Counted from the stretch's first letter, positions 1 to 9,790 are shown. The stretch is DNA of 64,000 bases from Roseivirga sp. UBA6052 (GCA_002427755.1 DIYO01000001.1:930001-994000); one strand, 5' to 3'. Program-made: numbers and translations. Notes: a model not told the origin generated them from the sequence alone.

Positions 1-1
1 T

Positions 2-1948
2 ATTATGAAAGACCTTCCAGAAAATGTTCATATGAGCATCGATGGACTAATGTCTTATGCCACTCTGGAAGTCGATAAACAAGCTTTAGAAATCCAAAGA
101 GCACAAGGTGGTTTATGGCAACCTACAGACTTTGTATTCTTACTTTTCAATACTCCAGATGGTGCGGATAACCTATTAGCCAACTTTGGCCCATTCTATG
201 AGCAAAATATGGCACCACTTGTTGCACAGGCTGGTTTTGACATGTCTTTTGAACCTAGCATGACGCCTATTGCTGATATGCATTTCAATAATAACCCACC
301 GCAATTCGATTTGCCAACGGGTAATAAAAACTACACCTATATCTTTTCTGCCATTGGTGTTTTCATATTGATTTTAGCCAGCATTAACTACATGAACTTA
401 GCCTCTGCTAGATCAGCCAATCGATCTAAAGAAGTAGGTGTAAGAAAGGCTCTAGGCTCTACCAAAGCAGCTCTAGTCACTCAATTCCTTAGCGAGTCTG
501 TCATCATTGCTTTTGTATCTCTTATTCTGGCGACAGGATTGGTTTACACACTTATTTATGGGGTTGGACTCGAAAATGTATTAGACAAAAACTTAGCCTT
601 CAACCCAATTCAAAACCCTGAGTTAAGCTTAGCATTTGTTGGCTTAACCCTATTCATTGGAGTTGTTTCAGGACTATATCCAGCATTCTTTCTCTCTTCC
701 ATCAATACAACAAATGCTTTGAAAGGTGCGGCCAAAAGTGGTAGAGGAAGCATGAACATTAGAAAGGTATTGGTAGCGTTCCAATTCTTTATATCAACCG
801 CAGTGATCATCTCTACATTATTGATGAAAAATCAAATCGACTATCTGGGTGACCAAGACCTAGGTTTTGAAGAAGAGAATATGGTCATCATCAATATGCA
901 AGACACTTCTGTTCTCAACAGACTTGACTTCATAAAGGCAGAGTTAATGAATAACCCTAATGTAGTAGGCGTAACAGATGCCCTGGTGGTTGGTGGTGAT
1001 GCGACTTTGGGAAATAACTTATTAGGAGCGAGCAAATCTCTTATTCAAGCAGAGTCAGCTGATTCGGTTGCGGCTCAACAAACATATCCTGTAATGTTTG
1101 TGGGTGATGATTATGCTAAAACCATGAAATTGGAAATCATAGAAGGTAGAGATTTTGACAAAAGCTTACCTTCTGATCCCCAGACCGGAATTCTTGTTAA
1201 TGAAGCCATGGTAAAAGCACAAGGATGGGAAGAAGCCATCGGTAGAGAAATTGGTTTACCCATACCGGGTTTACCAACACCTAAAGTAATTGGAGTGATC
1301 AAAGACTTTAACGCTTTCTCTCTACACACTTCAATTGAACCTATGGTCTTATTCCATTATAAGCACCATCCGTTCATTCTAAGTCAAGCGAGTGGTGGGG
1401 CTCTACCAGCTTTCCATGTGAATATTCGTGGTGGCAATACAAAGGCGACATTGGACTATATTGAACAGACATTCCTCAACCTTTATCCGAATCAACCGTT
1501 TGAATATAGGTTCTTAGATACGAGAGTTGACGAACTCTATAGAGCAGATACTAGACAGAGTCAATTAACTGGAATTCTCTCTTATATTTGCATCTTTATT
1601 TCCTGTCTGGGTCTGCTTGGCTTGGCTAGTTTCAGCACATCAAGAAGGATAAAAGAAATTGGAGTTAGAAAGGTTTTAGGAGCCAATGTACCGCAATTAG
1701 TCTACCTAATTTTTAAAGACGTTTTGGTACTAATTGTTCTAGGATTCATTGTCTCTGTTCCTGTTGCCTATTACATTATTGATAATTGGCTTCAAGAATT
1801 TGCCTATCAAATTCCGCTTGTAAATACGCTCATTTTTGCGGCACTTATCTCGGGCGTCTTGGCTATACTCATAGCCTTCCTGACAGTAAGTTATCACAGC
1901 ATAAGAGCGGCAAGCCAAAATCCTGTAAGGGCGCTACGATATGAGTAG
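2..1948 (+). CDS. ABC transporter permease, FtsX/MacB type (5' end outside window)
   Basis: Inner-membrane permease of the MacB/FtsX class, which couples ATP hydrolysis by a partner ATPase to movement of periplasmic substrates or lipoproteins. The reading frame is open from base 2. The first residues (IMKDLPENVH) align with about residue 180 of the full-length neighbour at 2164 (IIEDLPDNVH), so roughly 180 N-terminal residues lie upstream of the window and the internal ATG at base 5 is not the true start. Visible parts are a membrane segment near residues 110-130, two more up to about 235, a second periplasmic domain, and three C-terminal membrane segments. The 'RSKEVGVRKALGS' and 'RRIKEIGVRKVLGA' motifs mark the two FtsX halves. 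It is a tandem paralogue of the next gene. The substrate is unknown. Confidence 0.9.
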   Translation: MMKDLPENVHMSIDGLMSYATLEVDKQALEIQRAQGGLWQPTDFVFLLFNTPDGADNLLANFGPFYEQNMAPLVAQAGFDMSFEPSMTPIADMHFNNNPPQFDLPTGNKNYTYIFSAIGVFILILASINYMNLASARSANRSKEVGVRKALGSTKAALVTQFLSESVIIAFVSLILATGLVYTLIYGVGLENVLDKNLAFNPIQNPELSLAFVGLTLFIGVVSGLYPAFFLSSINTTNALKGAAKSGRGSMNIRKVLVAFQFFISTAVIISTLLMKNQIDYLGDQDLGFEEENMVIINMQDTSVLNRLDFIKAELMNNPNVVGVTDALVVGGDATLGNNLLGASKSLIQAESADSVAAQQTYPVMFVGDDYAKTMKLEIIEGRDFDKSLPSDPQTGILVNEAMVKAQGWEEAIGREIGLPIPGLPTPKVIGVIKDFNAFSLHTSIEPMVLFHYKHHPFILSQASGGALPAFHVNIRGGNTKATLDYIEQTFLNLYPNQPFEYRFLDTRVDELYRADTRQSQLTGILSYICIFISCLGLLGLASFSTSRRIKEIGVRKVLGANVPQLVYLIFKDVLVLIVLGFIVSVPVAYYIIDNWLQEFAYQIPLVNTLIFAALISGVLAILIAFLTVSYHSIRAASQNPVRALRYE

Positions 1949-1968
1949 TTGTAATTTTTGTTAACGGG

Positions 1969-1997
1969 CCACCAGCATTACGCTGGTGGTCTTTTTT
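1969..1997 (+). terminator. Rho-independent terminator after first permease
   Basis: An 8-bp perfect stem (CCACCAGC / GCTGGTGG) with a 5-base loop is followed by a T-rich tail. It lies about 20 bases after the permease stop codon and separates it from the paralogue at 2164. Confidence 0.85.
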
Positions 1998-2163
1998 ATG
2001 TTCATTTCCGTTCAAAAAATAGTGCGCATACGCACAAAACCATACCATACTAGACAAGAAACCCTTATTCATCCTACTGTATACCAATTAGTTAGGTAAC
2101 CAATATTGAATTTGGCATCGTCTTAGTATAAAAATCAATCGTCAAAAACACGTGTGACATTTT

Positions 2164-4635
2164 ATGAAGAGTATCAACTACGCATTGAGGGTATTGCTTA
2201 AGAATAAGTTTTACTCCTTCCTCAATATTTTTGGTCTTGCCTTAGGCCTTGCTGTTTCAATCATCATCATGCTTTATGTTCAAAGTGATTACACTTATGA
2301 TAAATCGCATGAAAACTGGGATCAGGTTTACCGAGTTGAATCCAAATTCTTTATTCCACCAAAGAATGACGAATTCGCTTTGACCTCAGTTGCCTTAGCA
2401 GAATTAATGCAGATGAAGTTTCCTGAAATCCTCTCTTTTACTAGACTTCAAGGTGCCGGACAAATCTTATTCAGAATCGATGACAACAACTTCTATGTAG
2501 ACGATGTCTATTTTGCTGATAGCACCATGTTCGACTTGTTTACACACAAGTTTATTCAAGGAGATCCTGAAACTGCTCTAGAAGAACCTAGAAGTCTGGT
2601 TTTAACTGAAAGCACTGCAAAAACACTATTTGGGGATAGAAACCCACTGAACGAATTAGTCGAAACAGATAATAATACATTTACAGTTAAGGGAATAATC
2701 GAAGACCTTCCAGACAATGTGCACCTAAAATTTAATGCGCTCGCCTCTTATTCAACTATTACATCTGGGCAGCCTGTTCTAACAACACAACAGAAAACAC
2801 AACAGCTTTGGAACATCGCTTTATACTCCTACATAAAGCTTCCACCAGACTATAATGCTCAAAATATCAACGATAAATTTCCAGAGTTTTTTGATGAGTA
2901 TATGGCTCCGCTTGCTCAGCAAGTACCTTCTCTAAGAGAAGCTTCTTTTGAACCTATGCTTGTACCTCTTAACGAAGTGCACTTTAACTCTAGAGTTCAA
3001 TACGACTTACCTACAGGAAATAAGGCGTACACGCTTGCCTTTATGGCCATCGGAATTTTCGTCTTAGTATTGGCTAGTATCAACTATATGAACCTTGCCA
3101 CAGCGAGAGCTACCAAACGTTCTAAAGAAGTTGGAATCAAGAAGGTAATGGGTAGTACCAAAGGAAAGCTCATAGGTCAATTTATGAGTGAGTCAATAGT
3201 GATTACCTTTATCTCTCTCATTGTTGCGATCATCTTGGTGAACATCTTAATTTATGGTACACCAATGAACGACCTCTTAGGGAAAGACCTTCAGTTAAAT
3301 TTCTTAGACAACAACTTATTACTTTTTGGTTCAGTAGGCATTACAGTACTCCTTGGGATACTTTCAGGCCTCTACCCTGCTTTTTACCTTTCTACGATTT
3401 CCGTTTTAGTAGCCATGAAAGGCTCGGTAAAGACAGGACCTGGAAGTGTTTTCTTAAGAAAGGTTCTTGTGGCATTTCAGTTCTTTGTCTCCATTGGAGT
3501 TGTTATTGCAACACTACTTATGAGTCAGCAGATCAATTTCATGAGATCTAAAGACTTAGGCTTTAATAAGGATAATGTGATTGTAATTCCTACCAGAGAC
3601 ACTTTGGTAAGTAGCAGACTAGAATTCATTCAAAATGAACTAAGAGAAAACCCAAACATTAAGGATGTTACTACTGCCACTGGTTTCCAAATTAACACTT
3701 CTAACGCGGTCGGAAATACACTAATTGGTGGTGGTAGACAAGTAATGCAAGTAGAAGGACCGGATAGTTTAATGGTAACGGATACCTATAACATGATGCG
3801 CGTAGGTAAAAACTTCGTGAATGCTATGGGTATGGAGATCATAGCGGGTAGAGATTTTGATGACAATATTCCTACTGATAAGACCAATGGTGCACTTGTT
3901 AACCAATCGTTAGTTGACAAACTCGGACTTGAGGATCCAATCGGGAAAAAAGTGAAATACTCAGGCCCTAATGGTCCGGAGATGAAAATCTTAGGTGTAG
4001 TGAAAGACTTTAATGCTCAATCTCTTCATGTAAAAGTAGAACCTACCATTATTCTGAGCTATGAGCAATTTGCTACCGTTACTCAAGTAAGACCATCCTT
4101 AGTGATTCATACAGAGGAAGGAAAACTCTCTCAAACATTGAATTACTTGGAGTCTAGATATGCTGAATTAGATCCTAGTCATCCATTCGAGTATGGTTTG
4201 TTAGATACTCAAGCTGATGCACTTTACAAATCAGATAAGAGACAAAGTCAATTGACAGCAATCCTATCCTATATCTGTATACTGATTAGCTGTTTAGGAC
4301 TTCTTGGCCTTTCTAGTTATACCACTGCCACAAGAATCAAAGAGATTGGGGTAAGAAAGGTACTAGGCGCTACGGTAGGCCAGTTGGTATTTATGATTTT
4401 CAGAGATATTATGCTTTTGGTGATCATTGGTTTTGCCATAGCGGCACCGATAGCTTATCTACTAATTGAAGACTGGTTGCAAGTATTCCAATACACTATG
4501 GACTTATCTGCTACCATTATAAGCGCGGCAGGTATTGCAGGAGTTTTAGCCCTTTTAATCGCTTTCTTAACGGTTAGCTTCCATTCAATGAAAGCAGCGC
4601 AGCAGAATCCTGTAAAAGCATTAAGACACGAATAG
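2164..4635 (+). CDS. ABC transporter permease, FtsX/MacB type (full length)
   Basis: Full-length 823-residue permease with the doubled FtsX architecture common in Bacteroidota. It has an N-terminal membrane segment (about residues 19-41), a MacB-like periplasmic core (about 45-260), three membrane helices (about 285-410), a fourth near 440 (FQFFVSIGVVIATLLM), a second periplasmic domain, and three C-terminal helices. Both halves carry the EVGIKKVMG / EIGVRKVLG motif. The order of segments matches the upstream truncated copy, so the pair arose by tandem duplication. No ATPase gene adjoins it, so the ATP-binding partner must be encoded elsewhere or left of the window. The spacer of about 170 bases before the start holds no recognisable gene. 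The substrate is unknown; such proteins are often annotated as antimicrobial peptide or macrolide exporters without proof. Confidence 0.92.
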   Translation: MKSINYALRVLLKNKFYSFLNIFGLALGLAVSIIIMLYVQSDYTYDKSHENWDQVYRVESKFFIPPKNDEFALTSVALAELMQMKFPEILSFTRLQGAGQILFRIDDNNFYVDDVYFADSTMFDLFTHKFIQGDPETALEEPRSLVLTESTAKTLFGDRNPLNELVETDNNTFTVKGIIEDLPDNVHLKFNALASYSTITSGQPVLTTQQKTQQLWNIALYSYIKLPPDYNAQNINDKFPEFFDEYMAPLAQQVPSLREASFEPMLVPLNEVHFNSRVQYDLPTGNKAYTLAFMAIGIFVLVLASINYMNLATARATKRSKEVGIKKVMGSTKGKLIGQFMSESIVITFISLIVAIILVNILIYGTPMNDLLGKDLQLNFLDNNLLLFGSVGITVLLGILSGLYPAFYLSTISVLVAMKGSVKTGPGSVFLRKVLVAFQFFVSIGVVIATLLMSQQINFMRSKDLGFNKDNVIVIPTRDTLVSSRLEFIQNELRENPNIKDVTTATGFQINTSNAVGNTLIGGGRQVMQVEGPDSLMVTDTYNMMRVGKNFVNAMGMEIIAGRDFDDNIPTDKTNGALVNQSLVDKLGLEDPIGKKVKYSGPNGPEMKILGVVKDFNAQSLHVKVEPTIILSYEQFATVTQVRPSLVIHTEEGKLSQTLNYLESRYAELDPSHPFEYGLLDTQADALYKSDKRQSQLTAILSYICILISCLGLLGLSSYTTATRIKEIGVRKVLGATVGQLVFMIFRDIMLLVIIGFAIAAPIAYLLIEDWLQVFQYTMDLSATIISAAGIAGVLALLIAFLTVSFHSMKAAQQNPVKALRHE

Positions 4636-4663
4636 AATACTACACTAACCTTTACTATGCACA

Positions 4664-4690
4664 AAGAAGGCACCCATTGGGTGCCTTCTT
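4664..4690. terminator. Bidirectional terminator between convergent genes
   Basis: A 12-bp perfect inverted repeat (AAGAAGGCACCC / GGGTGCCTTCTT) with a 3-base loop has A- and T-rich flanks on both sides. It sits between the permease ending at 4635 and the acyltransferase whose stop is at 4699, so it can serve both strands. Confidence 0.85.
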
Positions 4691-4698
4691 TCATTTCT

Positions 4699-5802
4699 CT
4701 ATTGTGCTGCTAGTTGTGTTTGCGCAGGTTTAGAAGGTGACTTTATCACCTTTAAACCAAATAAAGGTCTGAGAAACCTAATCCTTCTGACCAAGAATTC
4801 ATAGGTAAGGAAACAGCCAAGGAAAGTAAACACAATCACCAATACGAATTGTAATTCCACTGCGATGTTCCATCCGAAGACAAAGTAGCCGCTCAAGTTT
4901 AAAAAGAGCATATGCAAAATATAAACCGGATAAGCCGCTTGACTCAGATAATTCAATCGTGCACTTCCTCTATTTAAGTACTTATATCCTAATCCAAATA
5001 CCGCTAAAACCCACAAGTTAGACTCTATTGACATTAAGTATCTAGGCGCATAGATTATCTCGAACACCATTAGTCTTGTGAGATACAAGCCAAATGCTAT
5101 GATTAGGAATGGCCATGCAGTCTTCTTAATCATCTGCCAAAAATCTTCGCCAGCATAGATAAAGAGAAAACCAAAAGTGAATGCTAGCATACCCAAAACA
5201 AACCCATGCATATTCATGGCATACGTCTCAAAACTAGCTGGATTCATGATTTCAGCTTCAGCAATAAATGCTACTGCCATAATCACTAATCCTACAGGTG
5301 AGCTAAAAACACGCTTTAACTGTAAAGCCCATTTCTTATTCTGTTGATACGCTTTTTTGATTAATAAAAAGAATGGGCTCAATACAGCTACATATATGAA
5401 TATGTTACCCAAGAACCACAAATGGAATGGCATAAACACATAGTCTAAAGCTTGGCTGTAATAATCTTGCCAGATGTAAATGTGTAAGGGGACAATAGCC
5501 AACATGCCGAATAAAAAAGGAACTAGAATTCTCAAGGTTCTCTCTTTCATAAGTCCTACCCAATCTCTTCGCTTTAAAGCAAAACTTACTCCCATTCCTG
5601 AAACAAAGAATAGCAAGGGGATTCTCCATACATTTAATGCCGACATAACTACCCATACCCATTCCATTGATTCTTCTGATTTCAAGAACATTAACATCCC
5701 ACCCCAAGGCTGAAAGCTAATCGCAATGTGATAGATTAAGAGTAACCCTATGGCGATTACTCTAATCCAATCTATATCATGTCTTCGTGATATACTGTCC
5801 AT
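4699..5802 (-). CDS. Acyltransferase-3 family membrane protein
   Basis: Integral membrane O-acyltransferase of the acyltransferase-3 (OafA/OatA-like) family, which transfers acyl groups to sugars or glycans at the inner membrane. The 367-residue protein has about ten hydrophobic segments. The N-terminus (DIDWIRVIAIGLLLIYHIAI) shows the family's 'R...A...L.-Y-H' signature with the conserved His in the first helix, and 'PLLFFVSGMG' follows at about residues 59-68. The start codon touches the stop of the ankyrin gene (TAATG, one-base overlap), so the two genes are co-transcribed and probably translationally coupled. The acceptor substrate cannot be read from the sequence. Confidence 0.88.
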   Translation of the reverse strand: MDSISRRHDIDWIRVIAIGLLLIYHIAISFQPWGGMLMFLKSEESMEWVWVVMSALNVWRIPLLFFVSGMGVSFALKRRDWVGLMKERTLRILVPFLFGMLAIVPLHIYIWQDYYSQALDYVFMPFHLWFLGNIFIYVAVLSPFFLLIKKAYQQNKKWALQLKRVFSSPVGLVIMAVAFIAEAEIMNPASFETYAMNMHGFVLGMLAFTFGFLFIYAGEDFWQMIKKTAWPFLIIAFGLYLTRLMVFEIIYAPRYLMSIESNLWVLAVFGLGYKYLNRGSARLNYLSQAAYPVYILHMLFLNLSGYFVFGWNIAVELQFVLVIVFTFLGCFLTYEFLVRRIRFLRPLFGLKVIKSPSKPAQTQLAAQ

Positions 5803-6374
5803 TATTTCTGGGCATTATCGTAGTTAGCAATCATCTCAGAGATAAGCGGTCGAGCAGCTTGGATTTCTTGGTAGTCAAGCTTTAAGCCCAATGGACCTAA
5901 ATCTCTAGCCATTTGATCATAAATTACTTTTACCGCCTCAAATGGAGGTAACAAAGATTCCTGAGCAGTAGCACCATAGTTATTTCTTATCTGAGTGTCT
6001 ATACCTTTCGCAAGTATGGATTCAACTATCTCAGTTCTTCCAAAGAAGGCTGCTGTATGCAAAACTGTCGAGCCATCACCCAATTTTACGGTAAGATCTG
6101 CACCACCTTCAATTAATAATTTAGATATCTCAGTCTTGTCAAAAGTGATAGCAATATTTAATGGTGTTGAACCATACTCGTCCGGAACATCTAAATCTGT
6201 ACCAAATGCAATATGATCCTTCACTGCTTTGGTATTACCCATAAACGTAGCTTCGTGAATACTCACTCTTGGTTCCTGTACTTTACTCCCTTCAGAATTA
6301 CCTGAACAAGAGATTGTAAATAAAGCAGCTATCAATATTAATGCTGCGATTGATTTTGTCATTGATGTTTTCAT
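5802..6374 (-). CDS. Ankyrin-repeat lipoprotein
   Basis: Predicted lipoprotein of 190 residues. The N-terminus has a charged start, a hydrophobic stretch and a lipobox ending FTISC at about Cys23, followed by a Ser/Gly linker. Residues about 38-135 form three ankyrin repeats: 'EATFMGNTKAVKDHIAFGTD', then 'YGSTPLNIAITFDKTEISKL', then 'DGSTVLHTAAFFGRTEIVES'. Ankyrin repeats bind proteins and have no catalytic role. The gene is first in a two-gene unit with the acyltransferase; a periplasmic scaffold for that enzyme is conceivable but is inference only. Confidence 0.88.
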   Translation of the reverse strand: MKTSMTKSIAALILIAALFTISCSGNSEGSKVQEPRVSIHEATFMGNTKAVKDHIAFGTDLDVPDEYGSTPLNIAITFDKTEISKLLIEGGADLTVKLGDGSTVLHTAAFFGRTEIVESILAKGIDTQIRNNYGATAQESLLPPFEAVKVIYDQMARDLGPLGLKLDYQEIQAARPLISEMIANYDNAQK

Positions 6375-6559
6375 TTCACTGATATTTTAAGTTTTAAAAA
6401 TTCAAATTGATATTTCAAAGGTCGCTAGAATGGCCATGTACAGCATATCAGCAAAAATGCAGCATTTGTAAAGTATGACTAAGTGATATAAACTATGCGC
6501 AAGACATATAAACTATGACGCAAACCCTTATTTTTACTTGAAATACAGGGATTTTTTTA

Positions 6560-8632
6560 ATGATAGACCTTAGAAATTCAGAAGACCCATTTTTACAAGA
6601 GTTGATTGAAATCATTGGCCAAAATGTATCTAACGATGCCTTTGGGGTTTCCGAATTAGCAGATGAAATAGGTATGAGTCGATCAAATCTGTTGAGGAAG
6701 ATCCAGAAATCGTCTGAACTATCTGCCAGTGTCTTTATTAGAAACATAAGACTTTTAACGGCCCAGGACTTATTAAGAACTAAAGACCTAAATGTCTCTG
6801 AGGCGGCCTACCAAGTAGGCTTTGGAAGTCCCTCCTATTTTGTAAAGTGCTACAGGGAGCTATTTGGTTATCCTCCGGGTGAGGAAAAAGAACGACATCT
6901 ATCACTGGTAAACAAACCAAGCAGCCAAAACAAAAAAGTACCTGAGAAAAAGCAAATCAAACTTTGGTACATCATTAGTGCTGCCTCTGTAATATTGGTT
7001 GCCGCCATCCTTTATTTTTTACCTGACCAAAGACAAGACACACAATTAGAAAAGTCTATAGCAGTACTCCCTTTTCAAAACGACAGTAATGATTCAACAA
7101 ATGTGTATTTCATCAATGGTATGATGGAAGCCATTCTTAATAATCTTCAGAAAATAGAAGACTTAAGGGTAATCAGTCGTACAACGGTTGAACGATATAG
7201 AAACTCAGGACTTACACTTCCTGAAATTGCAGAAGAGCTTAATGTTTCTTACCTGATAGAAGGTAGCGGTCAGAAGTCGGGTAATCAAATACTCCTTACA
7301 GTACAGCTTATAAAGGCACAAGAAGACGACCATATGTGGTCGGAGCAGTATAGAAGAGAGGACAGTGACATTTTTAGTTTACAAGCCAATGTATCAAAAG
7401 ACATCGCGCAACAAGTGCAAGCACGAATTGCACCAGAAGAACTGAGAAGGATTGACAAGGTATTGACAAAAAACCTGGTGGCTTATGATAATTTCCTTAA
7501 GGGTCTAGAAGCCATCAATAGTAACTCACTAGAAGGCTTACAATTAGCAGTTGAAGAATTTGGAAGTGCAGTAAAAGAAGACCCTGAATTTGCAGAGTCT
7601 TACGCTTACATGGCAATAGCCTATTTTTATCAAGACTTCTACATGGGGAGAAGAGAACATGGAGAAGCGATCAACAGGTTAGCGCGCAAAGCCTACTCCC
7701 TTGATAAAGAATCTTCTCTATCCCTAACTTCTAACGGATACAATCTCATGTATCAAGCCAAGTATGATTCTGCTATTCAATATTTCGAAAAAGTAATTGA
7801 AATCAACCCGAATTCGGCCAGAGCATACAATACACTTTCTGACATCTATGTCAACTACATGCCAGATAAAAAGAAGTATCTGGAATATGCCTTGAAAGGC
7901 ATTAGAATAGATATGGCGGGTCAAGATTCTAGTGTTCTCACCTACTCTTACCTAAACCTAAGCAATGCTTTAATACAAAATGGATTTATCAAGTCAGCGG
8001 AAGAGTTTGCAGCTCAATCAATTGCATTAGACGACTCTAATCTCTTTGCCAAATACCTATATGCCTATATCTTATTTGCTCAAGACAATAACTATCGTGC
8101 TGCAGAAAGGCGAATGCTTGCCGCCTTAGCTCAGGATACAATGCGCATTGATATCGTTCAAGAAATAGCCAAGCTCAACTACAATGAGAGAAACTTTGAG
8201 CAGGCAGCATTTTATTATGACAGGATGTACGAAATAAAAGCGCTGCTTTCGGTAGATCTTTATGACAGTGAAGCGGTGAAAGCCGCATTTGCCTATGAGC
8301 AAGTAGGACGTTTAGATGATGCCGAAAAACGGTACAACCAATATGAAGCTTACTTGAAAAGAGATACATCTGACTTTAAGTACTTAAGTAGTGCCGCTAT
8401 CAATGCCGCCAGAGGAGATATTGAAAAAGGAATGAAGAACTTTAAGGTATTCGCAGAATTAGAAGGAATTCCTTTCTGGTTTATACTCTTTGTAGAAGAC
8501 GACCCTATTCTCGCAAAAATGTCAACCCATCCAAACTATGATAAAACAATCCAACGGATGAAAGACATTTTCTGGAATGAACACGAAGAAGTTAAGAAAG
8601 TCTTGACTGAAGCTGAGGTATTGATACGCTAG
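6560..8632 (+). CDS. Membrane-anchored AraC-HTH / TolB-like / TPR fusion regulator
   Basis: A 690-residue fusion. Residues about 15-110 are an AraC-type double helix-turn-helix (SELADEIGMSRSNLLRKI; then DLNVSEAAYQVGFGSPSYF, the classic second-helix motif). One membrane segment follows at about 136-154. Residues about 167-275 resemble the TolB-N/FlgO-like domain found next to adenylate cyclases and Bacteroidota regulators ('SIAVLPFQNDS', 'ISRTTVERYR', 'YLIEGSGQKSGNQILLTVQL'). The remainder is TPR repeats (about 300-600). The topology suggests DNA binding in the cytoplasm and sensing on the far side of the membrane. It is divergent from the ankyrin/acyltransferase unit, which is a plausible target. 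The ligand is unknown. Confidence 0.85.
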   Translation: MIDLRNSEDPFLQELIEIIGQNVSNDAFGVSELADEIGMSRSNLLRKIQKSSELSASVFIRNIRLLTAQDLLRTKDLNVSEAAYQVGFGSPSYFVKCYRELFGYPPGEEKERHLSLVNKPSSQNKKVPEKKQIKLWYIISAASVILVAAILYFLPDQRQDTQLEKSIAVLPFQNDSNDSTNVYFINGMMEAILNNLQKIEDLRVISRTTVERYRNSGLTLPEIAEELNVSYLIEGSGQKSGNQILLTVQLIKAQEDDHMWSEQYRREDSDIFSLQANVSKDIAQQVQARIAPEELRRIDKVLTKNLVAYDNFLKGLEAINSNSLEGLQLAVEEFGSAVKEDPEFAESYAYMAIAYFYQDFYMGRREHGEAINRLARKAYSLDKESSLSLTSNGYNLMYQAKYDSAIQYFEKVIEINPNSARAYNTLSDIYVNYMPDKKKYLEYALKGIRIDMAGQDSSVLTYSYLNLSNALIQNGFIKSAEEFAAQSIALDDSNLFAKYLYAYILFAQDNNYRAAERRMLAALAQDTMRIDIVQEIAKLNYNERNFEQAAFYYDRMYEIKALLSVDLYDSEAVKAAFAYEQVGRLDDAEKRYNQYEAYLKRDTSDFKYLSSAAINAARGDIEKGMKNFKVFAELEGIPFWFILFVEDDPILAKMSTHPNYDKTIQRMKDIFWNEHEEVKKVLTEAEVLIR

Positions 8633-8691
8633 TGTGGAGTAGATAGCCAGATTCACAAAAAGTAAAAAATAGGAAGACCAGTTTTGTGACC

Positions 8692-9354
8692 TTAAATATC
8701 AATGCGGTGCATACGAGACAGTTTTGTTTCTTTTAATAACCTCACAAAGTCTTCCTGTTTTTGGGAGAAGAATTCCTGTTCTTTAAAATGCATTAAAGTT
8801 GTTCCTGATTCCTTCTCAATCAGATTTTTCACATGAGATTTAATGCCTCTTTTATTGTCCGTAAGAAAAATAATAAGATCAATCCTCTGATTCTGAACCT
8901 CATAGTAGATCTCACTCTTAACCTTTACATAAGTAACGTTACTCACAAACTCCAGCCCCTTAAACCTTTTGAGAACTGAAGACATCAACCGTTTAAGATC
9001 ATTATATACGAGAACGTCTATTTTAGCCACCTCTTGGTCGAGTTGCTTATACAAGTTCTCCATTTGATTCGTAAAAACGCCCAACTGCTCGGTCAATTGA
9101 TCGCTCCAATTACCTAATGTGATAAGCTCGTGAATTTTCTCAACTGAATCGCTGAGTACCTGCTCACAAATAATCTTTGAAGTACCTATCATCTGATGGA
9201 GCAAAAATCTGGCTTCAGCTTGCTTTTTATCTTTAATCAAAGGATCAAGCGCATTCAGCTTTCTTCTCAGATCGTTCAGGCAATAATAAAACTCATAATA
9301 GACATTATGCTGAATATGCCCGTAGAATTCAGGATGAATGATAGTCGATGTCAT
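8692..9354 (-). CDS. Hypothetical protein (220 aa)
   Basis: I do not recognise a family. The protein has no signal peptide or membrane segment. The N-terminal two thirds look helical, with Gln/Leu/Glu-rich stretches around residues 75-125 that could be a coiled coil. The C-terminal part alternates strands and helices (IDLIIFLTDNKRGIKSHVKN at about 157-176) and vaguely recalls a receiver-like fold without the usual acidic pocket. The gene stands alone, convergent with the fusion regulator at 6560-8632, and no terminator is obvious between them. It is probably a real gene because its codon use resembles its neighbours' and no better frame competes. Confidence 0.7.
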   Translation of the reverse strand: MTSTIIHPEFYGHIQHNVYYEFYYCLNDLRRKLNALDPLIKDKKQAEARFLLHQMIGTSKIICEQVLSDSVEKIHELITLGNWSDQLTEQLGVFTNQMENLYKQLDQEVAKIDVLVYNDLKRLMSSVLKRFKGLEFVSNVTYVKVKSEIYYEVQNQRIDLIIFLTDNKRGIKSHVKNLIEKESGTTLMHFKEQEFFSQKQEDFVRLLKETKLSRMHRIDI

Positions 9355-9485
9355 AAAATGGCACAGTATTCATTTAAAACTACCTTTTTAGTGAATCACA
9401 AAACATGACAAAAAACAGGTTTTTAACTATTCGAATAAAAAATATTGGTATTTGTCACGGTTTAAAGGTGAATGCCCAAGAGAAA

Positions 9486-9591
9486 TAATTTTGTTGATTT
9501 TGGCAGTTCACTCAATTCAATTAAAATGACCAGAAAGCTTACACATGGTGGTGCCTTTCTGCCGACAACGGCAGGTTCTTCACCAACATAA
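9486..9591 (+). other. Promoter-like box, short structured region and possible 21-codon ORF
   Basis: A perfect minus-7 box TAATTTTG (9486-9493) is followed by a possible ORF at 9526-9591 of 21 codons beginning MTRKLTHGG. Inside it is a strong hairpin CTGCCG-ACAA-CGGCAG (9559-9574) nested in a GGTG/CACC outer pairing. No minus-33 box is clear. It may be a leader peptide, a small RNA or decayed sequence, and I cannot choose between these. Confidence 0.3.
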
Positions 9592-9624
9592 CGTGATTAA
9601 CTTATTGAGTCTGGTATATATATG

Positions 9625-9672
9625 GGATTACCTTCGGTGATCCCTGTTGGGGGAGCCTACAAAAGCCTTGAA
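9625..9672. repeat. 49-bp direct repeat, copy 1
   Basis: This stretch begins GGATTACCTTCGGTGATCCC and ends in AAAGCCTTGAA. It recurs at 9742-9790 with a single added base (GGGGG versus GGGGCG). Its first part is itself an imperfect palindrome (GGATTACC..GGTGATCC). No coding capacity is evident. Confidence 0.8.
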
Positions 9673-9741
9673 CCATCCTCTTATATTCCCCTTTGGTGAA
9701 GGGGGCTAGGGGAATTCAATATAAATTAATCTATCTCAAAA

Positions 9742-9790
9742 GGATTACCTTCGGTGATCCCTGTTGGGGCGAGCCTACAAAAGCCTTGAA
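9742..9790. repeat. 49-bp direct repeat, copy 2
   Basis: Second copy of the repeat at 9625-9672, about 117 bases downstream and essentially identical. Between the copies, 9690-9716 holds another small palindromic element (CCCCTTTGGTGAAGGGG). This copy runs directly into the hairpin at 9778-9810. Confidence 0.8.
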
